The notes under the pieces: model-generated
Database searches by the model: none
What the model was told of the DNA's origin: nothing
The model's input: the letters and a program-made list of their open reading frames with translations, nothing else
Program-made: the position numbers and the translations under genes
Part shown: positions 23,801 to 36,088 of the stretch, piece after piece
How the letters are laid out: every line of letters begins with the position of its first letter
How positions within the stretch are numbered: the stretch's first letter is position 1
Origin: Amphimedon queenslandica
Taxonomy: Eukaryota > Porifera > Demospongiae > Haplosclerida > Niphatidae
DNA: 64,000 nucleotides
Assembly: GCF_000090795.2 (NCBI RefSeq)
Contig: NW_003546255.1
Location: forward strand, 317,772-381,771
Direction: 5' to 3'

Positions 23801-25406
23801 GTGACCACACCCACTTACCCGCCCACCGATGAAGTGTAAGTATTTCATTAATGAATTAATAATTATAACTATTAATAACTAGCGAGGAGATGATACCGGT
23901 AGAGCTAGTGCAGAGAGGAGATAAAATTAGAGTGAGTTACTATTAATAGTACCATTTTGTATATGTCATTTGTTACTAAATATAGAACAGTGTTACCATA
24001 TATAACTTTATAGGTGAGACCAGGAGAAAAGGTCCCAGTAGATGCCATTGTTCTTGAAGGCCAATCAAAAACTGATGAGTCTCTAATTACTGGTGAATCA
24101 ATGCCCGTATCAAAAAAGCCTGGTACATATAAATCTATTATGCATACAGTATTTATATTATAGAGATAGAGAGATGATGGAGAAAGATGGAGAGAGTTTT
24201 TATAATGTCTGTTCTCCTTTTAGGTGATTCAGTGATTGGCGGTTCGGTGAATCAAAATGGTGTCCTTTTGATTAAAGCCACTCACATTGGGTCTGACGCC
24301 ATGCTGTCTCAAATTGTCAGACTTGTCGAAGAAGCCCAGACTTCAAAAGTAAGAGCAAGAGAGAGAGAGGATTAATTTAATTTTGTGCTTTTCACTCTTC
24401 TTCCCCCCTCTCTATTTCTCTCTCTCCCTTCCTCCCTCTCTCAGGCTCCTATACAGCGTATAGCTGACAGGATTGCTGGTTACTTTGTGCCTCTCATTCT
24501 AATCCTATCTTTCATTACTTTTGTCTGCTGGTTGATTGCTTATCAAGTGAGAGACCACTCTGGAGCCCATGTAAGTGCAGCACTGTTAACACAGGATGTG
24601 CTAATGAATATCATTAGCATTAGTTTGGCAACCCACGATAGCCTTGTCATGTTGCATGCATTTATAAAGGGCTTGTGAATCATGTAACTGTTGACTAAAA
24701 TAAAAAAAGATGTTTAGAAAATTTTTGAATGGGAAAGTGCTCTTGCATAATCCCTGCTTTAATTCCATTTTGAGTTTCATTAATCATTATGCATGTACAT
24801 GTACATGTACATGTATGTTGTGTCAGTGAGAGAGGTGCATGTACATGTACTATTAACATGTACTTATTTTATTATTAAATTATTATGAATGTAATAATTA
24901 GGATCATTGTGATTCCAATGACACGGAGTCTGACCATGACTCCTCCAACTGCTACGATATTAGCCACGCCTTCACACACGCCCTCGCTGTTCTCCTAATA
25001 GCCTGTCCGTGTGCTCTTGGCCTAGCCACACCCACTGCCGTTATGGTTGGTACTGGAATCGGAGCTAGTAATGGGATTCTTATAAAGGGTGGGGAACCAC
25101 TAGAAACAACACACAAAGTATGTACATGTATTGGTTTGAAAAATTATTATAATTTTTGTCCTATTAACGTTGATTTTAATTAAAACCTTCTAGGTTAAAG
25201 CTGTTATTTTTGATAAAACCGGTACCCTAACTCACGGGAAACCAGCTGTATCTCATATTGTGCTATACACCACACCCACTGTCTGCTCGTTCAGTCGGTT
25301 TTTATCAATAGTGGGTGTGGCTGAGAGCAACAGTGAACATCCACTGGGAGAAGCAATCACTGCATACGCTAAAGAAGTAAGAAAATATAATGCCTTTTTT
25401 CTCTTA

Positions 25407-25447
<41 letters not shown>

Positions 25448-27736
25448 GATTCTTGGTGATTCTTTTGGTGGTTCTTGTGTCGATTACCAAGCTGTCCCAG
25501 GGAAGGGTCTTTCTTGTACTGTCTCCTCACTGGCAGGTGAAGGAGGCAAAGGAGGAGAGAATAAAGATGAGAACATCATTAAAGGACTAAAGAGGAAAGA
25601 TATTGTAAATGCTTCTAAATCCATTGGTACCAATGAAGAATACAAAGTAAAAGCACTACCAGATTTTTTACTGTACTGGTAACATACACTTGTATCACAA
25701 TAGTTATAGGAGGTTATTTTGGGGGGTAAGGGTTTCAGCAAACAGCTTAAATTATAGTCATCATCTGGTTTTATAAGTTGGTGATGAGTGTTTATTTATT
25801 ATGAATATTAAGTATAATGAATGTCATTATTTAGCATAAACTAGACAACCACGATTGCCTGAGCATGTTGCTTGCATTTATAAGAAGCTCCATATCCACT
25901 GACTGAGGTAGCAGCATGGTATGTATGTATGTATGTTTGTGTGAGCTAATGGCAAATCATAAACTTGAGCAATTTTTTGGAAGGGCTTGTGCAATGCATG
26001 AGCCCTAATTTAATATTAGAAATACATAAGTAAATAATGTATCACATCTAGTTATACAATACTGAATGAGCTCTTTGTTTGTTTATGTACTGTAATTTAA
26101 CTTGTGCTATTTTCATGAGTATTGTTGTTGTTGTTTGTTTATTCTTGTTTGTTTATTGTTGTTTATTTGTATAGGTATTTATTGGTAACAGATCTTGGAT
26201 GAGAGACAATCACATTGACATATCCAGCCCCCAAGTCGAAGAAGAGATCGTTAGCTACGAAGAGAATGGACAGACTGTAGTGCTAGTCGCTGTTAATGGT
26301 AATAGAAACAGTAGAGAGAGTCCTTTAGTACAGTATATTCTTTGGCAATTGGTGGCTCTCCTCAATGACAGATGGTTGCAAAATACCCAATATAAAACTG
26401 CCAGTTACTACATTGCAATTGTGGAGTCACCATATGCAATATTAACATATGAGCTCCTATTATCCTATACTGCTCATTTTTTGTTGCTCTACAATTTACA
26501 TAATGCATGTACATGTACCTCTCTCTCTCTCTCTACTATTATTTCATCCTCCATTACAATGTACTGTAGGCCTCTTGCTTGGTCAAGTGTGTATCTCTGA
26601 TAGTGTAAAGCCAGAAGCATCAGTGGCTGTGTATACACTGCAAAGGATGGGACTAAGAGTCTTACTGTTAACTGGTGATAATAGGAGGACTGCACAAGCT
26701 ATTGCTGATGAAGTATGATAGTTATTATTTTTATTATTTATTATTTATTATTTTATTATTATTACTTATAGGTTGGTATTAGGAACAGTGAGATATTTGC
26801 TGAAGTACTTCCTTCTCATAAGAAGAACAAAGTATCGGAATTACAAGCAGCTGGATATAGGGTAGGTACCAAGCCTCCTTTACTCTTACTATTACCATCT
26901 CTCTTCTCTCTCTCTCAGGTTGCTATGGTTGGTGATGGTATAAATGACTCTCCAGCATTAGCTCAAGCAGACGTTGGTATTGCTATTGGTACTGGAACTG
27001 ACGTAGCTGTTGAAGCAGCTGATATTGTACTAGTTAAAGTAAAAATGAATAATAGCAACTATTATATAAGTTGATCTTTTTTCTAGAACAATCTAATTGA
27101 TGTCATTGCAGCCATTAAGCTCTCAAAAAGGACTGTGCATCGCATTAAGTTAAACTTCTTCTGGGCGGTCATATACAATGTGATAGGGCTCCCTTTAGCA
27201 GCTGGGATGTTTGTCCCAATAGGGATTGTATTGGAGCCTTGGATGGCAAGTCTGGCAATGTCATTTTCCTCTGTTACTGTTGTTGCTAGTTCACTACTGC
27301 TTAAAGTGTAAGTGTGTGTGTGAGAGAGAGAGAAAGAGAGAGGAGAGAGAGGGTTAAGAAAAGACATAAAAGATTAATTATTGAATAAAGATGGGAGAAA
27401 AGAGAGAATTGAAAAGATTATTACCATAATATATAAGTAGTAGAATTGTTAGCACTGTGCATGTATATTCTTTGATGTTTCTTCTCTAGTGATCTGTTCA
27501 ATAGAAGGCACTGCTGTAAGCCTTACCGTAAAGTTACACTGGAGGACTGTGAACGTGCCATACCAAGACTCCAGCCCAATGCCTCCCAACATTCTTATGT
27601 TTCTTTAACCCCTTCTCTAGTTCCTTCTCTCTCTTCTTTTAATAGTAGCGTTAGCCCAATCCCAATGGCTGTTCGTTGGTCTAAACATAATGAAGAAGAT
27701 CACGACGAGATTGTTTATTATGAAACTCCTGCTTAA
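20841..27736 (+). CDS. ATP7: Copper-transporting P1B-type ATPase
   Basis: Pumps Cu(I) across Golgi or plasma membranes using ATP. Twenty-two exons (20841-21701, 21750-21930, 22027-22193, 22390-22551, 22610-22680, 22728-22887, 22945-23055, 23581-23700, 23741-23835, 23883-23931, 24014-24122, 24224-24348, 24445-24570, 24902-25117, 25194-25376, 25449-25646, 26175-26298, 26570-26712, 26772-26861, 26919-27038, 27087-27307, 27490-27736) give 1292 residues. Four HMA copper-binding domains carry GMTCQSC (about 80), GMSCNSC (202), GMTCSSC (329) and GMTCSSC (406); vertebrate ATP7A/B have six. Also visible are TGES, the transmembrane CPC (IACPCALG), DKTGT (about 857), SEHP, TGDN and [11 protein letters not shown]. 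The first two HMAs are separated by a Pro/Ser linker. Intron 7 holds a 177-bp repeat array. Confidence 0.95.
23125..23520 (-). repeat. About 177-bp tandem repeat array A2 (reverse, CCATGG subfamily)
   Basis: About two monomers in ATP7 intron 7, in the opposite orientation to array A1. Landmarks are GCATAAGGACATCAATATG, CCATGGGCTATAGTACAGGG and TGGCCATAACTT. Confidence 0.85.
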
Positions 27737-27896
27737 CTATAGCCTCTCTCTCTTAATGTTGCTGTTTTATCAAAATAATGAACGTGTATCTATTATTATT
27801 ATTGTTATGATTCATTTTATTGTCTATTATCTTGTATGAGCTTTGTTTATGTCTCTTTGTATACATGTCCAACTTATATATACGTTAAAATGATGT

Positions 27897-27897
27897 G

Positions 27898-27941
<44 letters not shown>

Positions 27942-27942
27942 C
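27897..27942 (+). repeat. (ATT)n microsatellite
   Basis: About 15 ATT/TTA units between ATP7 and SLC10A7. The remaining intergenic sequence (27737-28034) holds nothing else recognisable. Confidence 0.85.
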
Positions 27943-28034
27943 ATTATTGTACTATTTTAGTGGCTGCATTTTTGGCAATTAAAAAAAAACATTTATGAGG
28001 ATTATACATTTAAATCTACACCCACATTATTAAA

Positions 28035-30326
28035 ATGGCGGAATCTCCAAAGCATTCAGCAGTTCCCCGTTTCTCTCTTGTTGAGGAGATCAAGAAGAGA
28101 TGGTTTCTCCTCAGTATAGTGATAGTTATTGCTTTTGCAAAAATATACCCTCCTCTTGGAGCCAAACACGGTAAGAAACTAAAGATAAAATGCATTTTAA
28201 TTTAAAATTTATTATAATATTTACAGGTCCTCTTAGGCCAGAATACACTGTCAAATACATTGCTGTGTCCCTTATATTCTTCAACAGTGGTCTATCATTA
28301 AAATCTGAGGTTGCAATTATTATTTAAAATAATGTTTTATTTATAAATATTTCTTAGGAGTTAAAGCGTGCCCTGGGTCAGGTTAGATTACACTTGTTCA
28401 TCCAGTCTTTTACATTGCTCTTCATACCGGTCCTAATATTCATATTGACACACATTCTGGAGCCAATACACATTATGAGCCCTGTATATCTGAAAGGGTA
28501 CATCCATTAATAATTGTCATTGTTAGCCACACCCACTGACGACCACGCCCATTAGGTTACAGGTAGTCGGATGCATGCCTCCTCCTGTATCGTCTGCTGT
28601 TATTTTAACTAAAGCCGTGGGTGGCAACGAAGTATTTATAACTGTTTTTAAAAGGTGTGTCATTAGTATTTCATAGGCAGCTGCTATTTTTAACTCTGCT
28701 GCTGGAAGCTTTATTGGGATTGTCGTAACACCAATACTATTATTAATATTTGTAAGTATAATAATAATAATTTTTATTATTATTGCATTTATAATATAAT
28801 GCATTAGGTAGGTACTTCTTCTTCTGTCCCATTCTTGTCAATATTTACTAAATTGTCGATGACTGTTCTAGTTCCATTAATATTAGGACAGGTATGTGAT
28901 GTACAATTACATGAAGTCCCTGTACTGTAGTACATGGTCTGGGGCCAAATTTTGCCAAAATTGGAAAGAAAAGAATTCTTCACTTTTATAATTTTATCTG
29001 ATACATATACATGTTCTTATGTTGTGTAGAAAGTTTGAACTGATTCTGATCAAACCTAAATTTTTTACGAATTTTTTTAAGTTGCTCCAAAATTGGGTAA
29101 AAGTCCCTGTACTATAGTACATGGTCTCGGGCCAAATTTTGCCAAAAATGAAAAGTAGAGAATTCTCCATTTTTATACTTTTATCTGATACATATACATG
29201 TTCTTATGTTGTGTAGAAAGTTTAAGCTGATTCTGATCAAACCTGAATTTTTTACGATTTTTTAAAGTTGCTCCAAAATCGGGTAAAAGTCCCTGTACTA
29301 TAGTACATGGTCTCGGGCCAAATTTTGCCACAAATGAAAAGTAGAGATTTCTCCATTTTTATAGTTTTATCTGATACATATGCATGTTCTTATGTTGTGT
29401 AGAAAGTTTGAGTCGATTCCGATCAAATTTGGATTTTTTATGAATTTTTAAAGTCACTCCTTATGCCAGTTTTTCAGCATGCTTTTTAGCTCACTGAGCA
29501 TGCTTTGTGGGATTATCATCATCATCATTATTACTAGATTTCAAGAAATTATGTTAAGAATTGGCTTGAAGAGAAGAAGCCTCCTTTTGGTACTATTAGC
29601 AGGTATTTTGAGGCTGAGAGAAGTGAGTTTAATATTTGATATTTTCTTTTTCAATTAGTTGCATTTTACTACTGATAATCTACACAACATTTTGTGACAC
29701 ATTTAAGAGTTAGTGCATAATAATTATTAATTGATTATTTATTTTATTTATTACTATTATTTAGAAACTGATAGTGATTTTTCTATTAGGAGTGTCGTAT
29801 CTGTTGCCATACTTGGTCAGTATAATAGTTAAAAAGTTAAACAAAATCTTCTCCCTCTATTGTCTCTAGTTGTCTTAACACAGTTACTACTTGTCGGTTT
29901 AGCTGCTTTCCTTTCTTCATTGTAAGATTTCGACAAGTTTTGCATTCTTTTTACCACCTTGAGCTCAAGCTATAGCAATACTTTGTTTTTTGTTCTTAAT
30001 AGTGTCAGTGATTTCAATCGTAAGGATAGGATTGCTGTCTTTTTCTGTTCAACACACAAATCTCTCACACTTGGTATGCTTAATTATTAATCAGTAGTAC
30101 CATTTTTTTCCTCTCCTTCTTTCTCTTTCTCTCTGCTTCTTTTGCAGGTATTCCAATATTAAAGATAGTATTTGTTGATTCGCCTGATTTAAGTTCTTTC
30201 ACTCTTCCCCTTCTCATTTATCATCCTACACAGATACTACTGGGAAGCTCTCTTGTCTCTATGCTCCAATCTTGGGTCCAGGGAGAAGAGACTTCTACTA
30301 CTAATGATGACAGGCCTATCGTATAA
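28035..30326 (+). CDS. SLC10A7: Sodium/bile acid cotransporter 7-type protein
   Basis: Multi-pass membrane protein of the SLC10 family. The vertebrate member acts in the secretory pathway on calcium handling and glycosylation; its substrate is uncertain. Twelve exons (28035-28170, 28227-28309, 28358-28497, 28556-28631, 28677-28751, 28808-28891, 29538-29602, 29659-29708, 29765-29815, 29870-29921, 30003-30073, 30148-30326) give 353 residues, close to the human length. Diagnostic blocks are [83 protein letters not shown] and [13 protein letters not shown]. About ten hydrophobic helices are evident. Intron 6 holds a repeat array. The gene ends 157 bases from the convergent kinase gene. The donors at 29709 and 29816 (GTTAGT, GTCAGT) are the least certain. 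Confidence 0.93.
28905..29480 (+). repeat. About 180-bp tandem repeat array A3 (forward, GTACATGG subfamily)
   Basis: About three monomers in SLC10A7 intron 6. It shares GTGTAGAAAGTTTGA and CCCTGTACTATAG with array A1, but continues TACATGGTCTCGGGCCAAA instead of CCCATGG. It therefore forms a second subfamily. Confidence 0.85.
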
Positions 30327-30482
30327 CTCCTCAGATATTATGGGTAATAATTTTTACATTTTAGACATGTAGTTGTTATTGATTCTTAATAATAAGATTA
30401 TTTAAAATTGTATAAATAAAATTAATGATGATTTTATTGCCACACTCATTTAGCATGCACTGCAAGTGTAAAAGTATATAAG

Positions 30483-33400
30483 TCACTGACAGTCAGTAAA
30501 GTCCAGATAGTTAGCCAATGGCATTATTATACCATCAAGTGATGCCACCAACTCACTGAACAAAGGTCTATCAGACACTAGTTCATACCAGCAAGAAAGC
30601 ATTAGCATATAACTATGGGTACAAAGGCAAAGTTAGATTTAACTAATTTAATATTATTTTTACATTTCTTGTGAGCAGGCTGTATTGTGAGGACACTGCA
30701 GTCTCCCTCCTGTGTCAAGCAGGTCTACAACTCCTGCAGGATCCAGGCCAGGGTATGGAGTCCTCCCAAGGCTGAAAACCTCCCAACAAAGTACACCATA
30801 GGACCACTGTGATCATGCATAAAAATAAAATAAAGAAAAACAAAAATAGCTTCATAATTATATGAAGTAATAAATAGCTGCATAGTTGAAAATGCAACTA
30901 TACACTGCAAAAACTGTGATCATGCATAAGAAATAAAATAAAAATACAAAAAGCTACATATTTGCCTTCAGTTTGTCTTATATATTTAGTCATAAATAGT
31001 TGCATAGTTGAGTCTATGCTTTATTTTTAAATGCTTACAACATCTGATTTTTCTGAGAAGAGTCCATCATGAAGGCTTTCCAGTGCCATCCATTTAATGG
31101 GGAGTTTGACAGATGCATTGTTGTCTTTCAGTTGCTTAAAGTAATTGTTTGCATACACTTCCTCAGTGAGACCAAAATCAGCAACTTTGATGATCCCGTG
31201 ATCATCTATCCTACATGGAACAAAAATTAGAATTTATGAACTTGTAAAACTCACATGCAATTCCTAGAAGCAAGATCACGATGAATGAAGTTATGTGAAG
31301 CCAAATAGCACATTCCTTTAGCTACTTGAAGACAAATGGAGACGAGCTTCTTCCTAACGTCAAGAACAATGTCATCATCACTGGATTCAGCGACTGTGAG
31401 ATTATGCCTCTCTTTTTTCAGATAGGAGAGCAAGCTTCCTTTTGCCATAAAAGGCATTACAATATATGGAGCAGGTCCCATGTCAATGCAGACACCAATG
31501 AGGTGAAGGACGTTCACATTATCAAAAGACATCATTCGAATGCACTCATCAACTATTGACTCTACATCGTTTTGAGTAAACGATCCTATTGAAGTAATAA
31601 TATAAGGTATTTAAATGGCAATGAATACTGGGATCTATACCTTTTAATGTCTTAACAGCCACTGGTTGTGGGGCTCCATTTTCCATTGACAACAAAGCTC
31701 GATATACAATACCAAATTCACCTAAAAATATCAACATAAAGATATAGACCAAGGTGCTTTCTTGCATGCCTTGACCAATTGTTTCCTGCAGAGCAATGGA
31801 AGACCATGGTATGGCATATTCCGATAGTTTTTGACCATGAGTTGGTGAAACTTGAACAGAAGAGCACAATTCTCCTGGCGACAGTGCAGGTCTAACAGAT
31901 TCCCCTGAAAAAAAATACGTATAAAAACATATTTAAAAATTTTTGAAGCATTCATTAAACAATTTTTTTACCTGGATAGTATCTGAGAGACTCTCTTGAG
32001 ACCAAGCTCAAGTTAACTGATCTTTTTCTTTTCCATACGACGCGGACTTTAACTTTCTCACGTTTTTTCTTCTTCAAAACAACAATGACAATCACCACAA
32101 CAGCGGCAACACTCACTGCCACAAGCAAGAGCAATACCAATGTTACAGAGACTGCTACAGCAACATTTGAATTACCTAAAAAGGACAAAAATAATCTATA
32201 AATAATTAGGTAGAATATACCATTACATTGATGATTAATAGAAGCATCAGAACAGCAGTCACCATTAAGATTGAGAGATTCAATGAGTTTTCCTGGATTG
32301 CTGCAATCAGGTGGATCAATGCTATCTGTCATGGACTCAAATTTAAAATTGCTTATTGTTCTGAGCAATATTTCCCAGTTATCGGCACACAAGTCGGTTG
32401 AAATGCAGTTACAAATCTGAGGACAGAGGAACTGAGGAACGTGTATAGCATCACGAGTCCCACAAGGTAAGTAGTAATAAGTGCACAGTGCCTTTGCCAC
32501 AATGTCATAGCAGTCAGAAGTGAATGGGAAGCTTTTTGTAAGCTCTTCCATGAAGAATCGTATGTGAGGCTGGCCGTAGGTTTGTCCCTTGGGAAAATAG
32601 ACATAGTCAGTTTCAGAGAAGTAGGCATCACAGACAGAAGTGACATTTGTCTTGTAGTAAGGCTCACACTCGCCCTGTGAACTAAAGTAGTAAAAAAAAG
32701 ATAATCTATCAAGTTACATGCATATATATGTACACCCTACGTCATTTTGTTCCATAGTCGATCATCCAATTGAGTACTACATACTGATACTGCATTGGCA
32801 GAATCTATTATACATTATTAAAATACAATATTGATGTTAGTTTTTAGCATGTAATGTACTTATTTCAGTGCATATGACACCAACATCTTCACTATGATCA
32901 CAGTCATGAGTACCAATCGATTCACGGTCCATATCGCAGTCAACCAAACGGCTCTCTGATCCATTACAAATGATCTCATCCAAGAGTATCCTTCCAGAGC
33001 CCATTCCAAAGTAAGCCCTTGACCGATACACAGTAACTGTGCAATATATAAAGTGATGTATGTAGTTGGGACATGCACTTTACCTGGTGTAAAGTTAGTT
33101 GTGTATCCAATCTGTCGACATACAACTGCAGCATTGATATTAGTGAATCTATCATCGCAGACAGTCCCCCATGAATCACCAATGCATATTTCAACTCGTC
33201 CTTCAGTTTCAACTCTACCATCAGCCAAACGAACCTCGCCATATCGACAACCTGCATTGATGCAAACATTGTACAGAAACAAGTAATGCTCCATTGGGGA
33301 TTATGTAGCTAATACTGCAGAACTGTTTGATGTTTTTGCAGTAAATATTATTGATGAGTGTCTTGATGTGCAAGACCTGCTTTCACAACTTGTCAATTCT

Positions 33401-34639
33401 TACTAAGTAATGTTATCATAAACATACTTTATCATTTTATTTTCAATTTCATTGTTTTTCTAATGAGATTTAAAATTTGCATGGCATAAAACAGTGAGCA
33501 TGCCTGATGAAGCTAAAATTTAAGCACAGGATTATTTTAGGTTATAAGTCTTTTAACTCAAAAATTTGCAACCAAATCAGCTCAAATTGTTATGCATTAC
33601 ACAATTTTGAACTTTTACATTCACCAGAAATTGTTAAAATAATAGCATGAACTTGAATGATCCAAATAATCTAACATTAGCCAAGTAAAAAGTTCAAAAA
33701 TTTCTTTGAATTGAAATTGGCATATTTTTGCACATTTCAAATGGTATATCTCAAAAAATTCAAGTTGGAATCAGCTCAAACTTTCTAGATAACATAAGGA
33801 CATCAATATGTATCTGAAAATGTAATAAAATTGGGGGTCATTTCAGAGGCATTTTTTGGAAAAAAGCATGGGCTATACTAGTAAAGGGAATTTGTCAAAA
33901 ATTGGAACATTTAAAAATTGGCCATAACTTGAAAAATTAAATTTGGAATTGGCTCAAACTTTCTACATAGCATAAGGACATCAATGTGTATCAGAAAATG
34001 TAATAAAAATTGGGGGTCATTTTTGGGCCATTTTTTGGAAAAAAACCATGGGCTATATAGTACAAGGATTTTATCAAAAATTGGCCAATTTTTTAAAAAT
34101 GGCCATAACTTCAAAAATTGAAGTCGGAATCAACTCAAACTTTCTACATAGCATAAGGACATCAATATGTATCAAAAAATGTAATAAAAATTTGGGGTCA
34201 TTTCGGAGCCATTTTTTGGAAAAAACCATGGGCTATATTACAGGGATTTTATCAAAAATTGGCCCATTTCTTCAGATGGCCATAACTTAAAAAGTTGAAG
34301 TCAGAATTAGCTCAAACTTTCTACATAGCACAAGGGCATCAATATATATATATTGTAAAGTGTAATAAAAATAGGGGGTTATTTTAGGGCCATTTTTTCG
34401 GAAAAAAGCATGGGCAAGTATAGGGAATTTTTTTTAATTGGCTTATTTCTTTAGGTGACCATAACTTCAAAAAATTTTAGTCAGAATCAACTCAAACTTT
34501 ATACAAGGACATCAATGATGAAAAAAATCATTAGACTAGGTCATAATTTTTAAGCAATGGAATATGGCTTACATGCTTATACTTACTTACATTGTGCTAA
34601 ATGAAAAGAGATGAGAGATAGCACTAGCAGAAGAATCAT
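30483..34639 (-). CDS. Receptor tyrosine kinase with SRCR and Frizzled-like ectodomain
   Basis: Twelve exons (34591-34639, 33084-33251, 32860-33036, 32741-32804, 32221-32681, 31972-32175, 31770-31904, 31641-31721, 31255-31585, 31039-31210, 30664-30806, 30483-30612) give 704 residues. A signal peptide ([16 protein letters not shown]) is alone in exon 1. An SRCR domain spans about 17-130 ([45 protein letters not shown]). A cysteine-rich Frizzled-like domain spans about 165-290 ([40 protein letters not shown]). A transmembrane helix lies at about 309-341. The kinase domain (about 410-700) has [41 protein letters not shown] and [18 protein letters not shown], so it looks active and tyrosine-specific. 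Intron 7 (31722-31769) requires a GC donor to restore the glycine loop. Intron 1 holds a repeat array. Ligand unknown. Confidence 0.88.
33690..34530 (-). repeat. About 177-bp tandem repeat array A4 (reverse, CCATGG subfamily)
   Basis: The longest array here, four to five monomers in intron 1 of the kinase gene. Repeated blocks are CATAAGGACATCAATATG, CCATGGGCTATA and TGGCCATAACTT. In the kinase-gene direction the array is in the same orientation as A1. Confidence 0.85.
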
Positions 34640-34870
34640 AACTGTAAGATGAAACAGGCAATCTTTCAAAATGAAACAAACTTTTGCAAATGGTTTACTC
34701 TAATATGCATGTAATTCCTATGAGATTAAATACTACACAAGGAAGTCTTCAGTTTACAGTAAAATTTAATGATTAATAATATTTATGTAATAACTGTAGG
34801 CTCTTAAACACGTGTTTGCACGTGGGAAAACTCCGCCTACAAAACATTATAACCACACCCACATTGGAAA
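34640..34870. promoter_or_regulatory. Candidate bidirectional promoter, kinase gene / MRPS15
   Basis: The 231 bases between divergent start codons contain CACGTG-like (acacgtgtttgcacgtggg) and CCACACCCACA motifs near the MRPS15 start. Confidence 0.45.
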
Positions 34871-36029
34871 ATGTCTTTGAAAGCAGCAGCATTTCTATCT
34901 TTTGGAGGAGTTAGGCTGCTCTTGCAAAGAACAGTTCAATTACCATCACACAGTAAGAAAACTGTAGTGATCTGATTGATTAATATCTTGTATTTTTTAT
35001 CTAAAAAATCATTTTAATAATAATAATTATTATTATTGTATTTCTCCAGGTAGTTTAATATGTTCAAGAGCAGCCAGTTCAAAAGCAGCTGGTACAGGCA
35101 TTTCCATTACTTCAAAGTACAAGTTTGGCTACAATGATATACCTGAAATGGAAAAGTGAGCATAACTTACTGAAATAATATCAATAATATATATATAATT
35201 ACTACAGTATTACGATTAAAAGCATCTTAAAATTATTAATTTTTTTAGTTCACCCGAGGCTGTCAAGAAAAGATTTAGCATCGAGTTTGCAAGCAAGAAA
35301 CAGAGGAACAAGCTCCTTAAGAATGAAATGATACAGAAGTATCAGCAAAATCCTGGAGACACTGGCTCTACTGCTGTACAAAGTAAGAACGATACTAGTC
35401 TGGACACACCCCATCTACAGCGAAGGGGCGTGTCCAGACTAAAATGATACCTGATTATCTTAGAGTAAATTTTAATTGTGGGTACTAAATTTTTGTAATT
35501 TTAGCACATGGTAGATTTGCGATTATTAAGTAATTAATTAATAATTAATAATTGCAAAATATGCTATTAATAATACCGGTATTAGTATTAACATTATTAG
35601 TATTTTTTAATCATTTTTCAGTTGCCATAATGACTGCTAAGATACAGAATCTCACTGAACATATGAGAAATAACAGAAAAGTAAGAAAAATAGCTAAGTA
35701 CCATGACTATGTCCAGGTTTTAACATTAATAACTTGGATAATTATTTACATAGCATAAGAACATTGATATACATCAGAAAATGTGTAATAAATTCATGCA
35801 CTATTCCTTTTACAAGTACATGTAGCACTGGTTACATTGTATGTGTGTTTATTTTTAGGATAAGAGTAGTCTCCGTAAGCTGCTTCACGGTATTGAAAGG
35901 CGTAAGAAACTGTTTAAGTATCTGAGAAGGACTGATTTCACAAGGTATCACGTCCTGTTGAAGGAATTTGGTCTAAAGCCACTGGTTGATGATAAATATG
36001 CTACTCTTGATAAAAAGAATAAAAAATAA
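34871..36029 (+). CDS. MRPS15: Mitochondrial ribosomal protein uS15m
   Basis: Small-subunit mitoribosome protein that binds the central domain of small rRNA. Five exons (34871-34952, 35050-35155, 35249-35382, 35622-35680, 35859-36029) give 183 residues. A basic, Ser/Ala/Leu-rich leader looks like a mitochondrial targeting peptide. The uS15 core follows at about 85-165: GDTGSTAVQIAIMTAKIQNL, TEHMRNNRKDKSSLRKLLHG and ERRKKLFKYLRR. Intron 4 contains a 60-base fragment of the 177-bp repeat (about 35735-35800). The gene ends 60 bases from the convergent FN3 protein gene. Confidence 0.93.
35397..35440. repeat. Short near-perfect hairpin in MRPS15 intron 3
   Basis: AGTCTGGACACACCCC is followed 12 bases later by its near-perfect reverse complement GGGGCGTGTCCAGACT. 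It lies 14 bases inside the intron and could be a MITE footprint or a structured intronic element. Confidence 0.6.
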
Positions 36030-36088
36030 TCATAATGCAGTAGCAATTTATTGTTAATTGTTTAAAAATTATCAATTTTTCCACAAAG

